A stretch of DNA of 64,000 nucleotides from positions 186,001 to 250,000 of the forward strand of contig CAMSYM010000001.1 in assembly GCA_947066105.1 (NCBI GenBank), given 5' to 3'. The position numbers were made by a program, and so were the translations under genes. The DNA comes from an uncultured Clostridia bacterium (GTDB lineage: Bacteria > Bacillota > Clostridia > Christensenellales > Pumilibacteraceae). Shown piece after piece: positions 17,271 to 27,000 of this stretch. Below the pieces are notes generated by a model that ran no database searches, had not been told where the DNA came from, and saw only the letters and a program-made list of their open reading frames with translations. Every line of letters starts with the position of its first letter. Positions within the stretch are counted from its first letter, which is position 1.

Positions 17271-19025
17271 GTGGACAGAGAGTTTTCCGACTTTATATCC
17301 AAGGTACTCGACCGCACCGACATCGTCGCGCTTATATCGCGATACGTCAAGGTCGACCGCAAAGGAAACACTTATTGGGCGTGTTGTCCGTTTCATCACG
17401 AAACACAGCCCTCGTTTTCGGTGTCGGCGGACAAGCAGTTTTTTCACTGCTTCGGGTGCAAGGAGAGCGGGAACGCGCTGACGTTTTTGATGAAGATGGA
17501 AAACATCGAGTTTATCGACGCGCTCAAAATGCTCGCCGAACAGGCGGGATTGGAAATGCCCAAGCCGAGTTCGGGCGGATATGCGCAAAAGGTCGATAAA
17601 AAGCGTCGCGAAACGCTGTACAATCTCATGCGCGACGCGGCGCGGCATTATCACGACAATCTGTCCGATCCGCGTGCCAAAATATTCAACGACTATCTTG
17701 CCGAACGAAAGATAACGCCCGCTATGATCAAAAGATTCGGGCTGGGCGCAAGTCTCGATTTCGGAGAAATGCTCGATTATCTTGCGAAAAAGGGCTATAC
17801 GTACGAGCAAATGCACGACGTCGGCATTGCAGAAAGCAAAGACGGCAGACATTACGACGTGTTCGGCAAGCGTTTGATATATCCGATAATCGACAATATG
17901 AACAACGTCGTAGCATTCGGCGGGCGCACGCTCGAAAAGGACGCGCACTTCGCAAAGTACCGCAACAGCACGCAGACCGAGATATTCGATAAGTCCAAGA
18001 CGATCTACGGCATAAACCTGTTGAAAAAGCGCAAAGCCGCCGCGCCGATACATTACGTCATCATGGCGGAAGGATACATGGACGTTATCGCTCTGCATAA
18101 AGCGGGGTTCGATACGGCGGTCGCGTCGATGGGTACCGCACTCACAGCACGACAGGCGCGTCAGCTCAAACTGTACAGCGATCTCGTTTATATCAGCTAC
18201 GACGGCGATACCGCGGGGCAAAAGGCGACGCTTCGCGGACTGGACATTTTAAAAGAAACGGGTTTGACCGTCAAGGTCGTGCGGCTTCCCGACGGACTCG
18301 ATCCCGACGACGTGATCAAGCGCGACGGGGCGGCGGGTTATCAACGTTTGCTCGACGCCGCAGTGCCGCTTACAGCATACAAGATAGACGTTCTCGGCTC
18401 GCGTTACGACGTGTCCGATCCCGATCAAAAAGCGCAGTTCGCAATAGAAAGCACCAAGGTCGTGACGGCGCTGGAAAATCCTATCGAGCAGGAACAGTAC
18501 TTTAATTACATTTCGCAAAAAACGGGTTTTTCGACGGACGCATTGAAGCGGCAGGCGCATTTCGAAGCTTCCGTCAAGCAATCAGAACAAAAGCAGGACG
18601 CGCCGCCGTCCGCCGAGCAAAAGGTCGAATACGGCGATTCGGTAAAGTTCTTTTTGTCGAGCATATTGCAAGCTTGCGATTACGTCGATTTCGATAAGAA
18701 CGTCGCGTCGGCTTTACCCGATGCGTTTTCCAAGCGGCTCTACGACTTTTGTCGCGAGCATGACGGTTATGCGCAATCGGACGTCGTTGCGGAGTTCGGC
18801 GACGAGCATCCCGTAATAGTCGCGCTCGCAGAATACAAGCCGTTGCCCGGCGATAACAAACAAAGGTTTGCCGATATCGAAAAGTCGCTGTATCGGCGGG
18901 TACTCGACAAAGAGATCTCGCGACTCAACGAAATGCTCAAAACGGACGACGATAAAACGTCTATTCTCCAAAGAATACAGCAATTGAGCTTGGAAAGAAA
19001 AAAGCTCGATTTTCACCGCAATTAA
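17271..19025 (+). CDS. dnaG: DNA primase
   Basis: [30 protein letters not shown] zinc-binding domain; [29 protein letters not shown] start with RBS aaggag. Confidence 0.96.
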   Translation: MDREFSDFISKVLDRTDIVALISRYVKVDRKGNTYWACCPFHHETQPSFSVSADKQFFHCFGCKESGNALTFLMKMENIEFIDALKMLAEQAGLEMPKPSSGGYAQKVDKKRRETLYNLMRDAARHYHDNLSDPRAKIFNDYLAERKITPAMIKRFGLGASLDFGEMLDYLAKKGYTYEQMHDVGIAESKDGRHYDVFGKRLIYPIIDNMNNVVAFGGRTLEKDAHFAKYRNSTQTEIFDKSKTIYGINLLKKRKAAAPIHYVIMAEGYMDVIALHKAGFDTAVASMGTALTARQARQLKLYSDLVYISYDGDTAGQKATLRGLDILKETGLTVKVVRLPDGLDPDDVIKRDGAAGYQRLLDAAVPLTAYKIDVLGSRYDVSDPDQKAQFAIESTKVVTALENPIEQEQYFNYISQKTGFSTDALKRQAHFEASVKQSEQKQDAPPSAEQKVEYGDSVKFFLSSILQACDYVDFDKNVASALPDAFSKRLYDFCREHDGYAQSDVVAEFGDEHPVIVALAEYKPLPGDNKQRFADIEKSLYRRVLDKEISRLNEMLKTDDDKTSILQRIQQLSLERKKLDFHRN

Positions 19026-19035
19026 GGAGTCACAC

Positions 19036-20361
19036 ATGAAGGACAAACGCAAAGAATCCAAAAAACAAGTCGAACAGTCTGTTGTTGCCGACGATCGACA
19101 ATATAAGCCGTCGGACGGCGTTATAGCCGCGCTCGACGAGTTATTGAGCGATGCGCAAAAAGCGGGCGGGATCGAGTATAACGTTCTTCTTGAAAAGCTT
19201 GTTCCGCTCGAAGCGGGCGCTTTGGATATGGATTATGCGCTCAAACTTTTCGAAGACAATAATTTAAGCATACTCAAAGACGGCGTCAAGGCGTCCATAC
19301 TTACGTCCAAAATGAACAATGCGTTGTCCAAGCTTATCGCGCTCGGCAAAGCGCGCAGTTTTCTTTCCAACGTGGAGATCGCCGAAAAGCTTACGATAGA
19401 GTGCGGCGCGGACGCGCAACAGCTCGAAGAAGCCATGCGCATTATTCGCGACAGCGAGATAGAGATCACCGACGGGCAGGTAAAAAGCGCAGAGCTACGC
19501 AGTATCGACACGCTTATAGGCGGCGAGATAGGCACGGACGATCCCGTCAAGGTATTTCTCAAAGACATAGGTAAGATCCCGCTGTTGAGCGCCGACGAGG
19601 AAACAACGCTTGCAAAGCTGATGTCCGACGGCGACGAAAACGCCAAGAAGAAGCTTACCGAAGCCAATCTGCGGCTTGTTGTAGCTATCGCCAAGCGTTA
19701 TGTCGGACGCGGCATGCAGTTGCTCGATCTCATACAGGAAGGCAATCTCGGTTTGATGAAAGCCGTGGAAAAATTCGACTATACCAAGGGATTCAGGTTT
19801 TCGACTTACGCTACCTGGTGGATACGTCAAGCCATAACCCGCGCGATCGCCGATCAAGCGCGAACGATACGTATTCCCGTACACATGGTGGAAACGATAA
19901 ACAAGCTCGCGCGCACGACGCGCATGCTCGTGCAAAAGCTCGGCAGAGATCCCACGCCGGAGGAGCTTGCCGCCGAAATGGAATTGCCGCTTGAACGCGT
20001 TATCGAAATACAGCGGATAAGTCAGGACCCGGTGTCGCTTGAAATGCCCGTGGGCGAAGAGGACGACAGCCATCTCGGTGATTTTTTGGAGGACGAAAAA
20101 TCCAAAGCGCCGCAGGACTACGCCGAATCGGGCATGCTTCGCGAGCAGTTGGCGGCTGTGCTCAACACGCTCACGCCGCGCGAGGAAATGGTCATTCGCT
20201 TGCGTTACGGGCTTGACGACGCGCATCCGCGCACGCTCGAAGACGTCGGCAAGGAGTTTGGCGTAACGCGCGAGCGTATCCGTCAGATCGAAGCCAAGGC
20301 GCTCAGAAAATTGCGCCATCCCAACAGGTCAAAACGCTTAAAGGACTTTACGGACAGATAA
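19036..20361 (+). CDS. rpoD: RNA polymerase primary sigma factor
   Basis: Regions 2-4: [94 protein letters not shown]. Confidence 0.98.
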   Translation: MKDKRKESKKQVEQSVVADDRQYKPSDGVIAALDELLSDAQKAGGIEYNVLLEKLVPLEAGALDMDYALKLFEDNNLSILKDGVKASILTSKMNNALSKLIALGKARSFLSNVEIAEKLTIECGADAQQLEEAMRIIRDSEIEITDGQVKSAELRSIDTLIGGEIGTDDPVKVFLKDIGKIPLLSADEETTLAKLMSDGDENAKKKLTEANLRLVVAIAKRYVGRGMQLLDLIQEGNLGLMKAVEKFDYTKGFRFSTYATWWIRQAITRAIADQARTIRIPVHMVETINKLARTTRMLVQKLGRDPTPEELAAEMELPLERVIEIQRISQDPVSLEMPVGEEDDSHLGDFLEDEKSKAPQDYAESGMLREQLAAVLNTLTPREEMVIRLRYGLDDAHPRTLEDVGKEFGVTRERIRQIEAKALRKLRHPNRSKRLKDFTDR

Positions 20362-21006
20362 ATGAGCGGGCGGCTGGACGTCATTAGATCGCTTATAGTA
20401 AAAGCGGACGTCGTTGCGGACGTTGGGTGTGACCACGGAAAAATAGCCGAGTATTGCGCGACCTGCGGGCTGTGCGGGCGCGTGATAGCGTCGGACGTCA
20501 GCGACGTATGTCTCGATAAAGCGCGTAAGCGTTTGAGCGGATCGGGCAACGTGTCGTTCGTTTGTTGCGACGGACTTTGCTACGACTGCGACGAGGCTGT
20601 TATTGCGGGTATGGGCGGACTGTTGATAAGCGATATATTGCGCGCGGCACACAGCTTGCCGCAAACATTGATCGTATGTCCGCACCGCGACGAATATACG
20701 CTCAGAAAAACTCTTATTTCGCTCGGTTACGGCATCGACAGAGATATCCCGACGGCGGATCGCGGAAAATACTATTCGGTCATACGCGCGATACTCGGTA
20801 GCGGAACAACGGATTTGGACGAAATACGGCTCGAATTCGGCGCATATTGCGATCGACCGAACGCCGCGCTCGCAACAAGACTGAAAAAGCTTTACGACGT
20901 TTATATGCGCGCGCCGACAGCGAACGCCGCGCGCTTGGAAAAAGTCACCGCCGCAATGCGGTTGCAGGGTATGTCGGTATTCGACATAAAATCATATAAC
21001 AATTAA
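20362..21006 (+). CDS. trmK: tRNA (adenine(22)-N(1))-methyltransferase, TrmK family
   Basis: RLDVIRSLIVKADVVADVGCDHGKIAEYCA; AVIAGMGGLLISDIL; position directly after rpoD. Confidence 0.85.
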   Translation: MSGRLDVIRSLIVKADVVADVGCDHGKIAEYCATCGLCGRVIASDVSDVCLDKARKRLSGSGNVSFVCCDGLCYDCDEAVIAGMGGLLISDILRAAHSLPQTLIVCPHRDEYTLRKTLISLGYGIDRDIPTADRGKYYSVIRAILGSGTTDLDEIRLEFGAYCDRPNAALATRLKKLYDVYMRAPTANAARLEKVTAAMRLQGMSVFDIKSYNN

Positions 21007-21019
21007 GGAGTGCATGATC

Positions 21020-21757
21020 ATGGACGAAACATTAAAACAAAAATTCAAGGTATTGCTCGCTTATCAAAAGAAAGATATCGAATTGCGCAAGATCAATCTT
21101 ACGCTCGAACGCGATGCGGCGCTTGCCGAAATGAACAAGCATAAACGCGCGTTCAACGAGGCTAAACAAGCGATTTCCGATTGCGAACAGACTGCCGGCG
21201 GATTGCTCGAACAGTTTGCGTCGTTGCAGAAGTATATCGATGACAACGAAGCGTTGCTCGCCGAGCTGGAAGCCGCCGAAACGGTCGGAGAGGAAGATCT
21301 CGAATCGCGCGTAAGGCGGTTGGAGAGTCTTAAATCCAAGTTCCAAACCGCCGATAAAAAAATGCACGACATCGACGAAAAATCCAAGTCGGTATGCAAA
21401 CGCCGCGGCGACGCGCTCAAATACGGCAACGCGGCAAAACAAAAATTCGGCGAGGCGCGCGATAAACACAACGCGTTAGTCGGTTCGAAGGCGGACGAAA
21501 TAGCTCGGCTCAAAGCGGAACTCGATCAAATGCGGCAACAGCTCGATCAAAAGCTGTTCGAAGAATATACGAGCCTTGTTAACGATAACAAATTCCCGCC
21601 GGTAGTTCCCGCCGCGCCGAGCGATAAAAAAGACATGTTCAATTGCGGCGGTTGCGGACTGAGCCTGCCGCAAAACAGCAACGCCAAGCTTTCGGCACAG
21701 GGGCAGGGCTGGTGCCGATGCGAAAACTGTCGGCGCATGATAGTGCATTTATCGTAA
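21020..21757 (+). CDS. zinc-ribbon coiled-coil protein
   Basis: Long coiled coil plus C-terminal CGGCGLSLPQNS...WCRCENCRRMIV; RBS aaggag. Confidence 0.8.
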   Translation: MDETLKQKFKVLLAYQKKDIELRKINLTLERDAALAEMNKHKRAFNEAKQAISDCEQTAGGLLEQFASLQKYIDDNEALLAELEAAETVGEEDLESRVRRLESLKSKFQTADKKMHDIDEKSKSVCKRRGDALKYGNAAKQKFGEARDKHNALVGSKADEIARLKAELDQMRQQLDQKLFEEYTSLVNDNKFPPVVPAAPSDKKDMFNCGGCGLSLPQNSNAKLSAQGQGWCRCENCRRMIVHLS

Positions 21758-21780
21758 GTCGCAAGGAGAAAAAGACCGTC

Positions 21781-22632
21781 ATGAAAGCTATACGCAAAGC
21801 CATTATCCCGTGCGGAGGACTCGGCACGCGGTTTTTGCCGGTAACGAAAGCCGTACCCAAAGAGATATTGCCGGTTATCGATACTCCCGTACTCGGTTTT
21901 ATCGTCGACGAACTCATACAGAGCGGTATCGATCAAGTATATATCATTCTCGCGCCCGGCAAGGAAACCATACGCGAGTATTTTACAGACAGCGCGCGGC
22001 TCGAAAAGGCTTTGAAAAACAAGCCCGAAATACTCGAAAAAGTGCGGAGCATCGCAAAAAACGCGGAAATACGGTTCGGCATGCAAAACGAACCGCGCGG
22101 TAGCGGCGATGCCGTGATGTGCGCGCGCGAGTTCACTGGAGACGAGCCGTTTTGTATGTCTAACGGCGACGATCTTATAGTCGCCGACGTTCCCGCGACA
22201 AAACAGCTCGCGGACGCATATGCCGCTACGCCCGCATTGATAGTCGGCGTTCAAAAGGTCGCGGAAAGCGAGACCGATAAGTACGGCATAATAGATCCCG
22301 TCAAGACCGACGGAAAAACGGTGTGGTGCAACGGGATAGTGGAAAAGCCCAAATCGGACCCGCCGTCGCGGCTCGCGGCGCTCGGAAGATACGTTTTTAC
22401 TCCCGAGATATACGAGCGCATTCAAAAGGTGAAGGAAGTAAACGGCGAGATCGGCGTTACCGACGCGATCTGCGACATGATGAAAGACGGCAAGGTATAC
22501 GCTTACGAATTCGACGGAAAAAGATACGATATGGGCGACAGGTTCGGCGCGCTTACCGCGACGGTCGATTTCGCGCTCAAACGTCCCGAACTTGCCGATA
22601 AATTCAAGGCGTATTTGAGATCGATTCTTTAA
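21781..22632 (+). CDS. galU: UTP--glucose-1-phosphate uridylyltransferase
   Basis: KAIIPCGGLGTRFLPVTKAVPKEILPVIDTPVLGFIVDE..GIDQVYIILAPGKE. Confidence 0.95.
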   Translation: MKAIRKAIIPCGGLGTRFLPVTKAVPKEILPVIDTPVLGFIVDELIQSGIDQVYIILAPGKETIREYFTDSARLEKALKNKPEILEKVRSIAKNAEIRFGMQNEPRGSGDAVMCAREFTGDEPFCMSNGDDLIVADVPATKQLADAYAATPALIVGVQKVAESETDKYGIIDPVKTDGKTVWCNGIVEKPKSDPPSRLAALGRYVFTPEIYERIQKVKEVNGEIGVTDAICDMMKDGKVYAYEFDGKRYDMGDRFGALTATVDFALKRPELADKFKAYLRSIL

Positions 22633-22633
22633 C

Positions 22634-23266
22634 ATGAAGACCAACGCTTTTTGTATCGCCGACGTCAATACCGCTAAAAGCAATTGCCAAAGCTTGATAT
22701 ATTGCGGCGACGAAATGCCGAGCGGGACACGCGACGGCATAACGATATTTTCGCCGTTTCGCGACAATGCGGTCGGCGATATATATTTGACCGATCTGTG
22801 CGACGAAGATGTGTTTAACGCGGCGTGCGATCATATTATAAATTCGGGCGTTCGCGCGATAGTCCGCACGGCGTACGACCTTAACGAAGCGGGGATCGTA
22901 GAAGCAAAATACAAGCTTTCGCCGATCATGCTGTTGCATAAAATGGGCGTACTCGGCAGTTGCACGATAGCGGGCGGCGTGTGCTTGGACAACGACGATC
23001 TCGATCTTATGGCGCAGGAAGGCGTCGGACTTATAGTTACGCCGATAGCGTCTGCGGCATACGGTCACGGCTTTGCGCCCGTTTGCGCCGCGCTTCGACG
23101 CGGTATCAAAGTGGGCATGGGAACTTTCGACGGAAAGTACAATAAAGCTCACGATATAGACCGCGAACTCGAATTTTTAATGTTGACCGCCAACGCAGAA
23201 ATGCGTACCGAACACGCTTTGAGCGCGGCGGAGCTGGAAAGAATTAAAAATTTCGATATCGACTGA
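22634..23266 (+). CDS. amidohydrolase-like protein, probable pseudoenzyme
   Basis: C-terminal half aligns by eye with the ATZ/TRZ amidohydrolase pattern (GxLG..xxxxxxxLDxxDxxLxxxxGxxxxxxPxxxxxxGxGxAPVxxxxxxGxxVxxGT) but the metal-ligand positions are substituted. Confidence 0.55.
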   Translation: MKTNAFCIADVNTAKSNCQSLIYCGDEMPSGTRDGITIFSPFRDNAVGDIYLTDLCDEDVFNAACDHIINSGVRAIVRTAYDLNEAGIVEAKYKLSPIMLLHKMGVLGSCTIAGGVCLDNDDLDLMAQEGVGLIVTPIASAAYGHGFAPVCAALRRGIKVGMGTFDGKYNKAHDIDRELEFLMLTANAEMRTEHALSAAELERIKNFDID

Positions 23267-23531
23267 AAAGTAATATAAATGATGGGAATAAATAGCATTG
23301 CGGTGTTTTAAAACGCATGTCGTATGATCCAATGCTTTTTAATGAAGATATATTTGTATTTGATTATTCCATTATCAAAAAAGGCGAATGTAATTTGCCG
23401 TTATCAAAAACGGATGGCGAAAAGTCGTTAGTCTCAGACTGTAACAACGGTAATATCGAAATCGAATTTGTATAGCAAAGTTCGGTAAATAAAATAACGT
23501 AAGCCGAACTTTGTTCAACTTACGTTACGGT

Positions 23532-23614
23532 TGGTGCGAAGGACGGGACTTGAACCCGTACGGTTGCCCACACGCCCCTCAAACGTGCGCGTCTGCCAAT
23601 TCCGCCACCCTCGC
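23532..23614 (-). tRNA. tRNA-Leu (anticodon GAG), CCA encoded
   Basis: Reverse complement GCGAGGG...CACGT-TTGAGGG-GCGTG...GGGTTCAAGTCCC..CCTTCGCACCA folds as a class II tRNA. Confidence 0.93.
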
Positions 23615-23881
23615 ACAAGCTTAATAATAATATCAAACGCGGCGAATATTGTCAACTGTTTTAAACATGAAATATCAAATTCTTTGGCGCGAATACCGCG
23701 CGGATATAATATATATAGAGTAGGGAGCGGCATTCACGCATTGTCATGTTCCCGCAATTACCGTATGTGAGCGTTGCGTCGTAATTTGCGCGATATGACA
23801 CAATGTGTTGCAAAATTTCCGATAAATCGACTTTTGAGTAAAATTTAAGTCGAAAAAATACTCTCTTAAAGGTATATCCGT

Positions 23882-23910
23882 TTGACAAATACCGCATAAA
23901 CGGGTATAAT
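23882..23910 (+). promoter_or_regulatory. putative promoter of the 1508-aa lipoprotein gene
   Basis: TTGACA-N17-TATAAT. Confidence 0.7.
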
Positions 23911-24052
23911 AAATAACAGTATCGGTTTGGGTCTTAATGACAAGGGTGTCGTCCAAGCCGATATTGTCGTATAAAAAATCCGTTGCGACACGGTCTTGAC
24001 GGTTTGTTTATACAGTATGACAGACGGCACCGAGTGCGTTTGAGAGGTAGAA

Positions 24053-27000
24053 ATGAAGAAACTACGCAAAGCATTGTTTATAGCGGTCATGGCGGTCGTC
24101 GTTGCGGTAACGGGCGCGTTTTTCGTCGCTTGCAACGATAAAAAACCCGATAATACGGAATACACTTTGACGTTTATGGTCGGCACCGTTCCGTACGAAA
24201 CGGTAACGGGCGTGGAGAGCAGCGAAGTAAAGCTTACAAAACCCGATCCTACGCGCGCCGGATATACCTTTGACGGTTGGAGCTTGACCGATAACGGCGC
24301 GGTCGTAGAGATACCGTCCAAAATGCCTGCTCAAAATATTACATACCGTGCGGTGTTTTCCGCCAGATACGATATAACGCTTAATGCGGGTATCGGTTCT
24401 ATCGGCGACGGGCAAACGACTATTTCCGCCAAAGCGGGCGATAATTTGTATTCGTTGGTATCCGGTATAACTCCGTCCGTTACGGGCGATGCCGAGTTCG
24501 ATGCGTGGTTTTACGGAAGCACGAAGCTCGACGCGCAGTCGAGCGCGGTTATGCCTGCTGGCAATATTACGCTCACCGCAAAGTATAAAGTCGATTATCA
24601 AATAACGGTGCATAAGCAAACGGTATACGAAGGCAACGATTATGAGGCGGAAAGCAAGATCGAATCGGGTTCGGGCTATGTAGGCGAAATAATCCCGTCC
24701 GTGCCGTCGCGCGACGGTTATCGCTTTAACGGCGAAAAAGATTCCGACGCGACCAAAAGAGCGTTGTCGGCTGTAAAAAGCGAAAACGTTTTTAACGCAT
24801 ATTACGACCTTGTAGGTTTTTCGGTGGTGTTCAACGCCAATCTTCCGTCCGACGTGGAATACGAGGGTTCGATGGAGACCGTTACTTGCGGTTACGGTAT
24901 GGAATATCCCGTACCGCAGTGCGAATATACCGCCGACGGTTACAGATTCGACGGTTGGGCGACAACTGCCAACGGTAACGTCGCGTATCGTTACGGCGTC
25001 GGCGAAGACGGCAAGCCGCTCACGTATTCGGTCACGCGAGTGACTACTTTGTACGCAAAGTGGGTAAAAGGACTTACCGATATATTGGGGCGTTCGCACG
25101 ATCGCATATATGTGATGGACAACGCTACGGGTACGGATAAGATCGTGTATTTGGAGCGTTTCGGACTGGACGATATATTGGGCGAGTACGACAAGACTAC
25201 CGATATATTCACGTTCAAAAATCCCAATGCGTTAACGCCGACCGGCGCGCTTTTGCGCGGCGTCGCTGACGTGGAACACGGCACGTTCGCTTATCTCGAT
25301 ACCAACAAGATCACCGAATATAAATTGCTCGACATTTTCGGAAATGTCAGCAATACAGCCAAGCTGTTGCTCAACGACGACGGTACGGCGGTATACACCG
25401 ACAACGGCGCTTCGGTAAACGGCGCGTATTCGTTTGACGGTACTGCCGGTTCTATGAAGTTCACGTCGCAATCGAAGAATTTCTATTTCCGTTTGAGCAA
25501 CGAAAAGGAGAACGGCGCGGTATTCTCCATACGCGGCGAAGAATACGGTTCGTGGAACAATCTCAACCAAGCGGGTGTCGTAGACGCCGTTTACAGGATG
25601 GAGTTGGACGGTTACGGTCGCGCGACTATGTATGTTACGGGGTACAGCTCCGATCTTACGAAGGTCGTCACGTCGAGCTTTATAGGCAAATACGTTTATT
25701 CGACGGGCGAAAACGCGTATGTCAGCGAAGCGGGTAAGGAAGTCGTCGTAACGTTGCTCAATAATTCGATGCTCGTTCGTTCGTTCGCGTGCTTGCTCAT
25801 GACGGGCGAATACCATGCGGACGACAAAGATCAAACGGAGTATACTCACGTATATTTGCAACAGTTTGCGCTCACGATGTACGGCAAGCCGCAAGCGGGT
25901 GCGGAACTCGATAAGGAAAACGCCGATAAGATCGTGCTCGGCGGCTACAATATCTTTGATGACGGCGCGACGTATACTTATGACGACAACGGCGTAAAAC
26001 GGACCGTCAACGGTACGTACGAATACGACGACGGCGTAGGTACTCTTCGTATATCTCCGAAAAACGGCGACGACTTGTTGTTTGAAGTGCGCATGTCTTC
26101 GTCGGAAGAAGACGCGGTGCCGCTTTTCGAGCCTGTCGAAACATTGTTCGGACAGTATTCCATGACGGGATTGTTGCCGTCGACGAGTGCGAATAACTTA
26201 GACAGCTTATATAAGTTCCACGTTTACAATAACGGTCAAGCGGCGTTCGCGTTCCTGCTGCCTATTTCGGACGGATTTTACGGCAACGTCGCGATCGAAT
26301 ATTTCAGAACGATTTACGGCACGTATGAAGTTTCCGACGACAGTTCGTCCGATGTAAGGGAATGGGAGTACGAGTTTAAAGCGAAAATAGACAATCAAAC
26401 GATAATATCGATGTACGTCACCTATTCTTATTTGGTAAACGCGAGCGTCGATATAAGACAGTTCGGCAGTTTCAAATTCAAGTTCGTGTACGACAGCGCC
26501 GACGCCGACAAGATAGTCGGTTGTAACGTTACTCAGCGCGGTGATTTCGCAAAAGACATTACCTTGGAGTATGACGGCAATGTGTATACGCTCGACGGAT
26601 TCGGAAAGGCTACCGCCCAAATACAAGTCGGCGATGAAACCAAGGTCGACGTAAAGGATTATTCGTTTAAAACTCTTTACGGAATGCAGGTCTTGGTGTT
26701 GAGCTGGGAAACAGGCGAAAAGGACGAAAACAATAAAGACATAGTCGAACAGATAGTTTATTTCGACGTTAAAGACGACGGTAAATATGTCGAGATCGAC
26801 AGATTCCAAGCGATCTATAATTCGATCAACAATATAACGCTTATGCTCATGAAGGACGGCACTGTCGGAGTGATGCTCGTGGCTCAGTCGGGAATGTCCG
26901 TCAGCATGCATACCATATCCTACGGTACGATCGCTTGGGACGAAGGCAATAGATCGGGCGTGTTTACTCGCGCAGGTACGGTAGATAACGATGCGTTGGT

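Noticed and set aside
16427-22767. Long minus-strand ORFs opposite dgt, dnaG, rpoD and galU (e.g. 16427-17209, 17259-18221, 19495-20319, 21547-22767)
   Set aside because: They lie antisense to well-recognised conserved genes, have Arg/Tyr/His-rich low-plausibility compositions and no recognisable motifs; they reflect codon bias of the sense strand.
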